From NCBI RefSeq assembly GCF_001183545.1, contig NZ_KQ236688.1:3050395-3114394 (forward strand): 64,000 nucleotides of DNA, read 5' to 3'. Numbering within the stretch: position 1 is the first letter of the stretch; each line of letters starts with the position of its first letter. The notes under the pieces are model-generated. The model searched no databases, was not told where the DNA came from, and saw only the letters and a list, made by a program, of their open reading frames with translations. This document shows positions 26,193 through 34,359 of the stretch, one piece after another. Both the position numbers and the translations under genes were made by a program. The DNA comes from Cellvibrio sp. pealriver (lineage in GTDB: Bacteria > Pseudomonadota > Gammaproteobacteria > Pseudomonadales > Cellvibrionaceae).

Positions 26193-27209
26193 TTAATGTT
26201 TTAATACATTAACCAACGCCGCAATATGGTCAGCACGATCATTTAGCGCAGCAATGTAATCATACTTCTCGCCGCCCGCCGCGATAAATGCATGGCGATT
26301 TTCAACGGCCAATTCTTCCAGCGTTTCCAAACAATCGGCACTGAATGCAGGAGAAATAATCGCGATATGCTTGATGCCGTCTTTGGGCAATTGTTCCAAT
26401 GTCTCATCAGTATAAGGCTTCAGCCATTCTTCGCGACCAAAGCGCGATTGGAAACTGGTGAGGCAAATACTTTTATCAAGACCGAGTTTTTCCTGCACCA
26501 ACCGCGTGGTTTTTTGGCACAAACAAAAGTAAGGGTCGCCCGCCGTTAAATAACGCTTGGGCATGCCGTGGTAGGAAAAAATAATTTTTTGTGGCAAACC
26601 ATTTTTTTCGATGTGTTCCCGTACCGAATTGGCGAGCGCTTCTACGTACAACGGGTGATCGCAATAATTATTAATAAAATGTAATTCAGGCACCCAGCGC
26701 CAGTTTTTTAATTCTGTCGCAACTGCATCAAAGGTCGAACCGGTGGTTGGCCCCGCATACTGCGGATAAAGCGGGAGCACAATAATTTTACGCACGCCCT
26801 CTTTTTGCAATTCGCGCAGCGCACCTGCGATTGATGGGTTGCCGTAGCGCATACCCAATTTCACACTGTAACCATCACCCAATTGTTGCTGGATTGCCGC
26901 CTGTTGCTGTTTGCTGATCGCAAGCAGCGGCGACCCTTCACTGGTCCACACACTTTTATAAAGCGCGGCAGATTTTCTGGGGCGTATGCGTAAAATAATC
27001 CCGTGCAACACCATCATCCAAATAAGGCGCGGCACTTCAATTACGCGTGGGTCAGATAAAAACTCAGCCAAATAGCGGCGCAAGGCGGGAGCAGTGGGTT
27101 CATCGGGCGTGCCCAAATTTGCAAGCAGCACACCAACGCGCGGAGCAGGGCGGTTGGCGGCGTGAAACACCGGGTCTATATCGTAATTCAATGCGCTAAA
27201 ACGACTCAT
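26193..27209 (-). CDS. hemH: Ferrochelatase
   Basis: Inserts Fe2+ into protoporphyrin IX in the last step of haem synthesis. The 338-residue protein has the N-terminal motif VGVLLANLGTPDEP, RYLAEFLSDPRVIE, the active-site histidine in IIFSYHGMPKRYL, the sequence YFCLCQKTTRLV and the conserved glutamate segment FSADCLETLEEL. Length and lack of a transmembrane segment fit bacterial ferrochelatase. GGAG lies ten bases before ATG 27209. It converges on the TauE gene with 47 bases between stops and diverges from a DCC-family gene. No other haem genes are nearby. Confidence 0.97.
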   Translation of the reverse strand: MSRFSALNYDIDPVFHAANRPAPRVGVLLANLGTPDEPTAPALRRYLAEFLSDPRVIEVPRLIWMMVLHGIILRIRPRKSAALYKSVWTSEGSPLLAISKQQQAAIQQQLGDGYSVKLGMRYGNPSIAGALRELQKEGVRKIIVLPLYPQYAGPTTGSTFDAVATELKNWRWVPELHFINNYCDHPLYVEALANSVREHIEKNGLPQKIIFSYHGMPKRYLTAGDPYFCLCQKTTRLVQEKLGLDKSICLTSFQSRFGREEWLKPYTDETLEQLPKDGIKHIAIISPAFSADCLETLEELAVENRHAFIAAGGEKYDYIAALNDRADHIAALVNVLKH

Positions 27210-27313
27210 GAAATGCTCCGAAGAATGATCTGGTTTTCAAACAGCACGTAAGTATATAGGGAAACCAAAACCGGCGTTTAACTGAAGCGAATAGCTTCAT
27301 CAGGAAACTTGTC

Positions 27314-27712
27314 ATGCCATTACCCGCGCCCATCCATTGCGCCCAACTCTTTTTTGATGGCCGCTGCAGCCTGTGCGCGCGGGAGATGGCTCTTTTACGT
27401 AAACATAAACGTCCCGGATTAGTGTTGGTTGACATTCACACGCTGGAGAACATAGACAGCAGCATACGGCAACAAATGCTGCTGGAGTTGCACATGTTGC
27501 TCCCTGACGGGCAATGGCTGCGCGGTGTCGATGCCAGCGTTAGCGCGTGGAGTTTTACCCGGTTCGGATTTTTGTTGCAGCCGCTACGCTGGAAAATTTT
27601 TGCTCCATTAGTGGATAAGCTTTACAAACACTGGGCAGTAAGACGCTACTGCAATTTGTATGGTGAATGTTCGATTCAAACCAAAGAGGTGGCCTGCAAT
27701 GAGCCGAAATGA
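27314..27712 (+). CDS. DCC-family thiol-disulfide oxidoreductase (DUF393)
   Basis: A 132-residue protein of the DUF393 family, thioredoxin-like proteins named for a conserved Asp-Cys-x-x-Cys motif. Here it reads LFFDGRCSLCAREMALLRK near the N-terminus, with both cysteines present, and a later VDASVSAWSFTRFGFLLQPL segment typical of the family. AGGAAA precedes ATG 27314. The last bases overlap the start of the next small gene, so the two are likely cotranscribed. Family members are predicted redox enzymes without a defined substrate. Confidence 0.87.
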   Translation: MPLPAPIHCAQLFFDGRCSLCAREMALLRKHKRPGLVLVDIHTLENIDSSIRQQMLLELHMLLPDGQWLRGVDASVSAWSFTRFGFLLQPLRWKIFAPLVDKLYKHWAVRRYCNLYGECSIQTKEVACNEPK

Positions 27713-27986
27713 GCGCGCATTAATTTTTAGCATGTCTGATTGCGCAAGCTACCTTGCAGGAACAACCCTGGAACCAGAAGGTCTTTCAGATGCAGTAACC
27801 ATGCTGCGCGCTCCCGATGGCAAAATCAGAAAATTCCCCAGCGCTTACCGCGCGCAAGAAGCATTGAAAGAGATGGGGTTTGAGCGCGGCTGGTTAGTCA
27901 TGCAATCCCCTTACGATGAAATGATTGGCAACGGCCCCGCAGCACAAAAAACGGAATTGCCATTGGTATTCAGTCGCGAAGCCTGA
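27699..27986 (+). CDS. Small conserved hypothetical protein (possibly DUF6482-like)
   Basis: A 95-residue cytoplasmic protein. The end sequence LVMQSPYDEMIGNGP and the AYRAQEALKEMGFERGWLV stretch recall a family of short proteobacterial proteins ending in a DEM-Gly motif; the assignment is tentative. ATG 27699 has GAGGTG eight bases upstream and overlaps the DCC-family gene by 14 bases, so it is read as the second gene of a two-gene unit. No transmembrane segment, cysteine pair or nucleotide-binding motif is visible. Function unknown. Confidence 0.7.
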   Translation: MSRNERALIFSMSDCASYLAGTTLEPEGLSDAVTMLRAPDGKIRKFPSAYRAQEALKEMGFERGWLVMQSPYDEMIGNGPAAQKTELPLVFSREA

Positions 27987-28023
27987 CTCGATGCAGCAAA
28001 AAAAGAGGTGGCAAAAAAATCGC

Positions 28024-28437
28024 TCAGGGATTTAAAAAATCACCGCTCTCGATAACGGCTAATCCATCGGGCGTTTGTTGATAGGCATAAACCCAGCAGG
28101 CAATTTCTTTTTCATTATCAGCGTTAGCAAAAACGGTTATTCGTTGATACTCCTGATCCGGTGTCGCTGGATAACTGCATTCTTCATACTCATCCAATGC
28201 CGATAATTGCGCAGCATCCTTGAGGCGATAAATTTCACCTTTCACCCAATCACCGCTTTCATCTATGACCAGCGCCGGATAATAACTCACACGATAAAGC
28301 CTGCCGCGCACGCGCGCCTTGGCAATAAATTCAGCACCCGCAAGATAACGCTGATGCGCACCGGTAGTGCAATCGCGTCGCAAAGTACCGTAGACAAATA
28401 AAAAAGTGCCGTAAACAAATAAATAAGAATCAGCCAT
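28024..28437 (-). CDS. Gamma-glutamylcyclotransferase-like protein (AIG2/GGCT family)
   Basis: A 137-residue GGCT-fold protein. The family has the N-terminal substrate loop VYGTLRR and a conserved catalytic glutamate near LDEYEECSYP. Other markers are VRGRLYRVSYYPALV and VWVYAYQQ-like CWVYAY. The N-terminus is odd: the first beta strand and loop LFVYGT occurs twice in tandem (LFVYGTFLFVYGTLRRD) because of an approximately 20-bp DNA duplication. The second copy carries the family-consistent context. AGGTGA lies before ATG 28437; translation could also function from a shorter form, but no internal start is present. Related proteins degrade gamma-glutamyl peptides; substrate unknown. Confidence 0.86.
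   Translation of the reverse strand: MADSYLFVYGTFLFVYGTLRRDCTTGAHQRYLAGAEFIAKARVRGRLYRVSYYPALVIDESGDWVKGEIYRLKDAAQLSALDEYEECSYPATPDQEYQRITVFANADNEKEIACWVYAYQQTPDGLAVIESGDFLNP
28384..28423. repeat. Tandem duplication within the GGCT-like gene
   Basis: Two adjacent near-identical 20-bp units encode LFVYGT twice. They differ at three positions, two of them silent third-codon changes, so the duplication is not very recent. Confidence 0.85.
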
Positions 28438-28449
28438 TGATCACCTGTT

Positions 28450-28481
28450 AAAAAAATTCCCGCAACTGCGGGAATTTTTTA
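28450..28481. terminator. Intrinsic terminator between the sugar dehydrogenase and GGCT-like genes
   Basis: Stem AAAAAATTCCCGCA/TGCGGGAATTTTTT with a short loop, A and T runs on both sides. It stops leftward transcripts of the sugar dehydrogenase before the GGCT-like gene. Confidence 0.9.
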
Positions 28482-28503
28482 TGCCGGTTTATATAAGCAC
28501 GAT

Positions 28504-29628
28504 TTAGCGTGGGGAAACCTGCAGGATTTTCCCTTTGCCTTCATCGGTTGCCAAATAGATCAAACCATCTGGCCCTTGCACAATTGAACGCAAGCGCTGC
28601 CCTATTTCTTTTTGCAGCATACGTTCTTCTTTTACAATTTTATCGCCATCCAGCACTAAACGCACCAACGTCTGCTCACGCAAACTGGCCAGCAAAATAT
28701 TATTTTTCCACTGCGGAAATTTATCGCCGGTGTAAAAAATAAATCCTGCGGTTGCAATGGAAGGAACCCACTTATAAGTTGGCTGCTCCATTCCGTCTTT
28801 ATGTGTACCTTCACCAATTTTTCCGCCACCGTAATTTTCACCGTAGGTGATCACCGGCCAGCCATAATTTTTTGCGGCGCGATCAATGTTCAATTCATCG
28901 CCACCCTGTGGGCCATGCTCGCCAGTCCACAATTCTTTGGTGATAGGGTTGATCGCTGCGCCCTGCATATTGCGATGTCCAAACGACCAAATTTCTGGCA
29001 GCGCACCAGGCGTTTTTACAAAGGGGTTATCTTTTGGCACTGAACCATCGGCATTGATGCGCACCACTTTGCCTTGGTGATTATCCAGCGTTTGCGCTTT
29101 GTCTTTTTCGCTGTAGCGATCACCCAGCGTGATAAACAAAGTGCCATCCGGTGCCCATACCAAACGCGAGCCAAAATGGTTGTTGCTGTTCACTTTGGGT
29201 TGCTGGCTAAAAACACGCGTGACATTTTCCAGCGCATTGCCATTTAATGTAGCCGAGCTCACTGCGGTGCTGTTACCGCCTTTGCCCGGTTCAGAATAAC
29301 TGAAATAGATTTTTTTGCTGGTGGCAAAATCCGGTGCAGTCACTACGTCCAATAATCCGCCTTGGCCTTGCGCAACAATTTCAGGCAACCCGGTCAAAGG
29401 CTTCCCGATTTTTCCGTCGGCCGTCACTACACGCATCCGGCCTGCGCGCTCGTTTACCAGAATACTGCCATCGGGCAAAAAAGCCATGCCCCACACATTT
29501 TCCAATCCTTCCGCAATAACATTTACCTGAATGGTACCGGCTTCTGTTTTCACTTCTACCGGTTTGGCATGCGCGACAGGCAATGCGAGCGACAATGACA
29601 AGGCTGCCGCGAGTAATGAATATTTCAT
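28504..29628 (-). CDS. PQQ-dependent aldose sugar dehydrogenase (YliI/Asd family)
   Basis: Periplasmic six-bladed beta-propeller enzyme oxidising aldoses with PQQ. The 374-residue protein has a signal peptide (MKYSLLAAALSLSLALPVAHA) and the GSDH domain: NVWGMAFLPDGSILVNERAG, GGLLDVVTAPDFA, NNHFGSRLVWAPDGTLFITLGDR, EIWSFGHRNMQGAAI, ELWTGEHGPQGGDELN and NYGWPVITYG. These are the PQQ- and Ca-binding blades of the family. ATG 29628 has AGGAG seven bases upstream; a longer frame to 29688 is rejected since the signal peptide would be buried. The PQQ genes are not in the window. The natural substrate is not shown. Confidence 0.93.
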   Translation of the reverse strand: MKYSLLAAALSLSLALPVAHAKPVEVKTEAGTIQVNVIAEGLENVWGMAFLPDGSILVNERAGRMRVVTADGKIGKPLTGLPEIVAQGQGGLLDVVTAPDFATSKKIYFSYSEPGKGGNSTAVSSATLNGNALENVTRVFSQQPKVNSNNHFGSRLVWAPDGTLFITLGDRYSEKDKAQTLDNHQGKVVRINADGSVPKDNPFVKTPGALPEIWSFGHRNMQGAAINPITKELWTGEHGPQGGDELNIDRAAKNYGWPVITYGENYGGGKIGEGTHKDGMEQPTYKWVPSIATAGFIFYTGDKFPQWKNNILLASLREQTLVRLVLDGDKIVKEERMLQKEIGQRLRSIVQGPDGLIYLATDEGKGKILQVSPR

Positions 29629-29830
29629 TGATAAACTCCTATTGGAAAAACATGAATTCGTAACAATGGGCTCGCAAAACAGAGCCACGAAAATATAGTT
29701 TGACCTGATGTGGCCAGTGTAGTGTCGTCAGGGTGTCCGGCTTAAAGCTGGATTCGATAATGCGGGCTAGGGTAACAAGCCCACCAGAGGCAGGCAATTC
29801 AAGGATTGTTAAGGAATTACCAAGGCGTAA

Positions 29831-30451
29831 TCAACGCGCCTCGGCAGCTGGGAATGCGGGAATTTTTTTAGCCAGCGCAGCACAGGGTTTGTGGCGATGG
29901 CAATCCACAAAGTGATCATTCACCATGCCGCAGGCCTGCATAAAGGCATAGCAAATAGTTGAGCCGACAAAATTAAATCCTCTCTTCTTGAGCGCTTTGC
30001 TCATAGCGTCGGATTCCGGTGTGGTAGCTACCGCATCATGCATGCCGCGCAAGGTATTTTGCACAGGCTTGAAGTTCACAAAGCTCCATAAAAAGTACAC
30101 AAAATCGTCGCCATTTTTTTTCATCGCCAATAATGCTTTTGCATTTTTCACAGTACTTTCCAGTTTCAGGCGATTGCGGATAATGCCATCGTTCAGCATT
30201 AACTTTTCTATTTTGGCGGGCGTGTAACGCGCGATTTTTTCAGGATTAAAATGATCGAACGCGGCGCGATAATTTTCGCGTTTGCGCAACACCGTAATCC
30301 AGGATAAACCTGCCTGCGCGCCTTCCAGGATGAGCAATTCAAATAGTTTTTGCTCATCAAATACCGGAACACCCCATTCGGTATCGTGGTATTCACAGTA
30401 AAGAGGATCATAACCACACCAGCTGCAACGGCATTTTTCAACGCTTGGCAT
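29831..30451 (-). CDS. tag: DNA-3-methyladenine glycosylase I
   Basis: Base-excision repair enzyme removing 3-methyladenine. The 206-residue protein has the Tag zinc ligands: Cys in the N-terminal CRCSWCGYDPLY segment with His in EYHDTEWGVP, and His/Cys in the C-terminal VNDHFVDCHRH. The helix-hairpin-helix core AGLSWITVLRKRENYRAAF and VNFKPVQNT follow the family pattern. AGGAAA precedes ATG 30451. It is followed upstream by the WYL regulator gene in the same direction, 19 bases apart, so the two may be cotranscribed. Confidence 0.95.
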   Translation of the reverse strand: MPSVEKCRCSWCGYDPLYCEYHDTEWGVPVFDEQKLFELLILEGAQAGLSWITVLRKRENYRAAFDHFNPEKIARYTPAKIEKLMLNDGIIRNRLKLESTVKNAKALLAMKKNGDDFVYFLWSFVNFKPVQNTLRGMHDAVATTPESDAMSKALKKRGFNFVGSTICYAFMQACGMVNDHFVDCHRHKPCAALAKKIPAFPAAEAR

Positions 30452-30470
30452 AACGCTATTTCCTATCAGG

Positions 30471-31196
30471 TTAATCGGAATGTGTTTCCATTTTCTCGGG
30501 TTCTTGCTCGCATCGCTCTTTCATCAAATTTAAAAAATGCTTGAGACTTTTTTGGTCGTGCGTCGCAAAGCTGTTATCAGTGAGAATGGTGGTTTGAATG
30601 CGGTCGAGGCGGAAGGTGCGATAGTCATTGCGCAATTGGCACCATGCCACCAGCGTCCACACTTTGCCCCAAAAAATCATGCCGAGTGGTTCAATCGTGC
30701 GCGAGCTGTGCTCTTCATCGGCGCGTACATAATCGATCACCACACAGCGATGCAAACGTATCGCCTCGCGCAGCGGTTGGCTGTGGGCGGTGTAATATTT
30801 TTGTACCTCTTCCATATTCGGCACGAGCAGCGGCAGGGTTTCATCGCTATGGCGCAAATGGTCGGGCAAGACCGCAAGAATTTTTTGTATCGCCTGATTG
30901 GCATGGATCGCCATGTCAGTATCGCCCCAACTGCTGACCATGCGCGCGCCGAGCAACAGCGCCTCTACTTCCTCGCGGTCAAACATCAATGGTGGAAGCT
31001 GGTAGCGGTGCGACAGGCGATACCCAACCCCCGCTTCACCTTCAATGGGTACGCCGGAGAGGCTGAGCGATTGGATGTCGCGATAAATCGTGCGCTCGGA
31101 AACGCGCAAATGCTCGCTCATCTGTTTTGCGGTGAGCACCGTGCGGCGGTTGCGCAGCAGGGTAGTAAGCTGGAAAAGACGTTCAGCGCGATGCAT
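30471..31196 (-). CDS. HTH and WYL domain transcriptional regulator (YafY/DeoR-like)
   Basis: A 241-residue regulator with an N-terminal winged helix (RLFQLTTLLRNRRTVLTAKQ, LRVSERTIYRDIQSLSLSG) and a central to C-terminal WYL domain (YVRADEEHSSRTIEPLGMIF, WTLVAWCQLRNDYRTFRLDR). WYL proteins often sense nucleic-acid or nucleotide ligands and control stress or defence genes. ATG 31196 is the first true ATG; TTG 31211 is possible but less likely. It sits just upstream of tag in the same direction, which makes DNA-damage control of tag possible, though that is only inference from position. Confidence 0.9.
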   Translation of the reverse strand: MHRAERLFQLTTLLRNRRTVLTAKQMSEHLRVSERTIYRDIQSLSLSGVPIEGEAGVGYRLSHRYQLPPLMFDREEVEALLLGARMVSSWGDTDMAIHANQAIQKILAVLPDHLRHSDETLPLLVPNMEEVQKYYTAHSQPLREAIRLHRCVVIDYVRADEEHSSRTIEPLGMIFWGKVWTLVAWCQLRNDYRTFRLDRIQTTILTDNSFATHDQKSLKHFLNLMKERCEQEPEKMETHSD

Positions 31197-31380
31197 AACA
31201 AAGTCCCGCAATCAGCCAGAAGAAACAGGGAATCGAACAGAGAATGCGCTATGCTAGCCGCCACCCCTGACAGTTTATGTCAGCATGTAGGCAAGTGTTA
31301 ACCCACGCGTAGTGTGCTACCTTTAGTGGACGTTATTCCCCAGCGCGATCCCCAGTGATTACCCCGAACAAGGCGAGTTT

Positions 31381-32352
31381 ATGCAGATTTTTTATCCCGA
31401 GATAAAACCCTACCAGCGTCACCAAATTGCCGTAGAGCCGCCCCACGAACTGTATGTCGATGAATCCGGAAACCCCGATGGCATTCCTGTGCTGTTTGTC
31501 CACGGCGGCCCTGGTGCGGGTTGTGGCAAATATGACCGCCGCTTTTTCGATCCTGAGGTCTATCGCATTGTGCTGTTCGACCAACGCGGCGCAGGCCGTT
31601 CGCGCCCACACGCCGAACTCGACAACAACACCACACAAAAGCTGGTGGACGATATAGAAGTGATCCGCAAAACCCTCGGCATCGAGAAATGGGTGTTATT
31701 TGGCGGCTCCTGGGGCTCAACCCTGAGTCTGGTCTATGCCCAAACCTATCCCGAACGCGTACTGGGTTTGATCTTGCGCGGCATTTTTCTGTGCCGTCAG
31801 GAAGACATCCATTGGTTTTATCAGGAAGGTGCCAACCGTTTGTTCCCCGATTACTGGGAAGACTTTGTAGATCAAATCCCGGCGGACGAGCGCAACAATA
31901 TATTGGCGGCTTACTACCATCGCCTGATTGGCGAAAACCAGATCCAGCAAATGTCGGCCGCCAAAGCCTGGGCTGGCTGGGAAGGGCGCACCGCCACCCT
32001 CAAGCCCTGTCAGGATGTCGTGGACTCCTTTACCGAGCCGCACCGCGCGCTGTCGCTCGCGCGTATTGAAGCGCACTACTTCATGAATAACTCGTTTCTT
32101 GAACCCAACCAGATCCTGCGCGATGCCCATAAGCTCGCCGGTATTCCCGGGGTTATTGTGCACGGCCGCTACGATGTGATCTGCCCGCTGGATAATGCCT
32201 ATGCATTACATCAAGCATGGCCAGACTCCGAGCTGATTATTATCCGCGAAGCGGGTCACGCATCGCGCGAGCCCGGCATTGTCGATGCACTGATTCGCGC
32301 AACCGACGATATGGCCAAAACCTTACTGAACACGGGCGATCAACTCGCGTAA
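31381..32352 (+). CDS. pip: Proline iminopeptidase
   Basis: Serine peptidase of the alpha/beta hydrolase fold (family S33) that removes N-terminal proline. The 323-residue protein has the oxyanion HGGPGAG, the FDQRGAGRS motif, the nucleophile elbow GGSWGS (Ser about residue 110), the acid in GRYDVICP and the histidine in REAGHAS. There is no signal peptide. AAGGCGAG precedes ATG 31381. A strong terminator follows, then dtd. Length and motifs match the monomeric proteobacterial type. Confidence 0.95.
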   Translation: MQIFYPEIKPYQRHQIAVEPPHELYVDESGNPDGIPVLFVHGGPGAGCGKYDRRFFDPEVYRIVLFDQRGAGRSRPHAELDNNTTQKLVDDIEVIRKTLGIEKWVLFGGSWGSTLSLVYAQTYPERVLGLILRGIFLCRQEDIHWFYQEGANRLFPDYWEDFVDQIPADERNNILAAYYHRLIGENQIQQMSAAKAWAGWEGRTATLKPCQDVVDSFTEPHRALSLARIEAHYFMNNSFLEPNQILRDAHKLAGIPGVIVHGRYDVICPLDNAYALHQAWPDSELIIIREAGHASREPGIVDALIRATDDMAKTLLNTGDQLA

Positions 32353-32373
32353 CCTCGCAAGCAACCAGCCTTG

Positions 32374-32403
32374 AAAAAACGGAGCCAGCAGGCTCCGTTT
32401 TTC
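32374..32403 (+). terminator. Intrinsic terminator after pip
   Basis: Stem AAAAACGGAGCC/GGCTCCGTTTTT with loop AGCA, 22 bases after the pip stop. Confidence 0.93.
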
Positions 32404-32466
32404 TTGGGGCACAATACAGTCACCACGGTTCACATTATTTAGCAATTTATAAAAGCGGAAAATTTC

Positions 32467-32907
32467 ATGTTAGGCCTCATCCAACGCGTTAAACAGGCAT
32501 CAGTCGTAGTCAACAGCGAAACCGTCGGAGCCATTGACCAAGGTATTTTATTATTATTGGGCATCCAAAAAACCGACACCCAAGACACCGCCAATAAACT
32601 GATCGACAAATTACTCAGCTACCGGATTTTTTCCGATAGCGACAACAAAATGAATTGCAGCGTGCAGCAAATTGACGGCGGTATTTTGGTAGTCTCGCAA
32701 TTCACCTTGGCGGCCGACACCAAAAAAGGCACCCGCCCCAGCTTTTCCTCCGCTGCACCACCGCAACAAGCGGAAGCACTCTACGATTATTTTGTCGCGC
32801 AGCTGCGCAGCAAACACCCAAAAGTCGCCACCGGTATTTTTGCCGCAGACATGCAAGTGAGCCTGATTAATGATGGGCCGGTGACCTTTATGTTGGAGAT
32901 AGAATGA
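32467..32907 (+). CDS. dtd: D-aminoacyl-tRNA deacylase
   Basis: Hydrolyses D-aminoacyl-tRNAs and mischarged glycyl-tRNA(Ala). The 146-residue protein has the start MLGLIQRVKQASVVV, the active-site SQFTLAADTKKGTRPSF and the closing GPVTFMLEIE that contains the Gly-cisPro region of the family. Length is standard. The stop lies in the second unit of a 17-bp tandem repeat (32890-32940) made of the gene's own last bases. GGAAA precedes ATG 32467. Monocistronic as far as can be seen, after the pip terminator. Confidence 0.96.
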   Translation: MLGLIQRVKQASVVVNSETVGAIDQGILLLLGIQKTDTQDTANKLIDKLLSYRIFSDSDNKMNCSVQQIDGGILVVSQFTLAADTKKGTRPSFSSAAPPQQAEALYDYFVAQLRSKHPKVATGIFAADMQVSLINDGPVTFMLEIE

Positions 32908-32940
32908 TGTTGGAGATGGAGTGATGTTGGAGATGGAATA
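32890..32940. repeat. Three tandem 17-bp repeats at the dtd 3' end
   Basis: Three contiguous copies of ATGTTGGAGATRGARTR. The first encodes the end of Dtd (MLEIE); the others lie after the stop, each again beginning with ATG and containing a GGAG. The copies differ by one to three substitutions. Confidence 0.93.
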
Positions 32941-32998
32941 ATCCTGCGATGAAATAGTCATGCCTGCTTAACCTTTATTTTAATCATGGAACCGATAC

Positions 32999-33418
32999 AT
33001 GAACATTCAAATTGCACATACCCAAAAAGAGATTATTGCTTGTTATGCAGTAATGGTCGAGTTGCGCCCGCATCTGTCACAGGATGATTTTTTAGCGTTG
33101 GTTGAGCGCATGCATAACAATCACGGCTACGATCTGGTCTATCTGGATGACAATGGCATTAAAGCGGTAGCGGGCATACGCATTGCGGAATGGCTTTACA
33201 CCGGGAAATATCTTGAGATCGATGATTTGATTACAACTGCCGCAGCGCGTTCACAAGGTTATGGTGCAATGTTATTTGATTGGGTTGCAGATTACGCACG
33301 CGAAAACCACTGTGTGCAACTACGGTTGGTTTCCGGTGTGCAACGAATTGATGCGCACCGGTTTTATGAAAACAAAGGCATGAAGTTTGAAGCGAAATAT
33401 TTTTCACTGAATTTATAA
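32999..33418 (+). CDS. GNAT family N-acetyltransferase
   Basis: A 139-residue acetyltransferase-fold protein. Motif A for acetyl-CoA binding reads ARSQGYGAMLFDWVADYA, preceded by the beta strand YLEIDDLITT, and the end has RLVSGVQRIDAHRFYENKGM, the normal GNAT motif B. GGA lies eight bases before ATG 32999. Its last six bases overlap the end of the convergent binding-protein gene. The acceptor substrate is not known. Confidence 0.9.
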   Translation: MNIQIAHTQKEIIACYAVMVELRPHLSQDDFLALVERMHNNHGYDLVYLDDNGIKAVAGIRIAEWLYTGKYLEIDDLITTAAARSQGYGAMLFDWVADYARENHCVQLRLVSGVQRIDAHRFYENKGMKFEAKYFSLNL

Positions 33419-34315
33419 TTCATTATTTTCACGCATGAGCTGTGTTTTTTCTCTTAATTCATCAAGCGAGATCCACAGTTCTTTGCGCTCAAGCGGTGTT
33501 GCTTTGGGAAGGAAAGGGTTTTCCATGTAAAAGGCTTTCCGGTTGGGCAAGTCCGCTTTTATCAATACGTCCTTCACTTCTTTACTCGCATAAAAATAGC
33601 GGTCGAAACTGCCATCGGCGAGCATTTTTTCTAGTCCTTCTTCCAAATCTTTTGCAACTTCTGGGCGGTGTTTACTGACAAAGAAATAAGTAGGTAATGG
33701 ATAAACCAACACCAAATTTTTTTCCACATCCAATGCAAGCGTGGGGAACGCCGCTAATTCATTCCAAGCTTCATTCGCGCCGCGCGGGAAGGCATCAAAC
33801 CGGGCACCATCGAGCATATGGAACAGGCCGGGTTTTTTGGTGATTTTAACTACCTTGAAACCGGATTTTTCCAAAATGTCCGAGTCTTGCCAGGTTCTGA
33901 CTTGGCCGAGGGAAAATTGGCGCAAATCGTCGAGCGTTTGCACACGATCAAAACGCGCTTGATCGCCTTTGCGGATCAACAAAATGCGATGACTCATTAA
34001 ACCGCGATAGGCATCGATACGGATGGGAATAAAATCGTCTTCCATTTGCGCCGAGGTGCCGCCCCACATCACGGTGATGTCACCCGATTTCATGGATTCC
34101 ATTACCCGGTCGCGCGAATAGGTTTCTGCCGTTGTGAGGTAGGTGTATTGCTTGCCGGACTGGCGCAGTGCCAGTTTTAACAGCTCCTGCATGTAGTCCG
34201 ACTGCACCCTGTTCGGTTTGTTATAGGTGATTGCCAGCTCGCTGTCAGCAAGCGCGCTGCCGGAAATTGCACACACAAAAAGCGTTATCAGTGAAAAAAT
34301 AATTTTTGTGTTCAT
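33413..34315 (-). CDS. Periplasmic substrate-binding protein, PBP2-like
   Basis: A 300-residue exported protein with a signal peptide (IIFSLITLFVCAISGSALA) and a type 2 periplasmic-binding fold: the start SELAITYNKPNRVQSDYMQE, the middle QTLDDLRQFSLGQVRTWQDS typical of the hinge region of solute-binding proteins, and FDAFPRGANEAWNELA. No membrane permease or ATPase gene is adjacent, so it may serve a receptor or kinase rather than a transporter. GGTGACAGG precedes ATG 34315. It lies 44 bases after the KduD-type gene in the same direction and could be the last gene of the pectin operon. Confidence 0.82.
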   Translation of the reverse strand: MNTKIIFSLITLFVCAISGSALADSELAITYNKPNRVQSDYMQELLKLALRQSGKQYTYLTTAETYSRDRVMESMKSGDITVMWGGTSAQMEDDFIPIRIDAYRGLMSHRILLIRKGDQARFDRVQTLDDLRQFSLGQVRTWQDSDILEKSGFKVVKITKKPGLFHMLDGARFDAFPRGANEAWNELAAFPTLALDVEKNLVLVYPLPTYFFVSKHRPEVAKDLEEGLEKMLADGSFDRYFYASKEVKDVLIKADLPNRKAFYMENPFLPKATPLERKELWISLDELREKTQLMRENNEL

Positions 34316-34337
34316 TGCCTGTCACCCGTTAGCAGCA

Positions 34338-34353
34338 CCCCTCCAAAGAGGGG
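34338..34353 (-). other. Short hairpin between kduD and the binding-protein gene
   Basis: Six-base stem CCCCTC/GAGGGG with loop CAAA and no T run. It may modulate expression of the downstream gene within one transcript. Confidence 0.4.
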
Positions 34354-34359
34354 CGAGTA

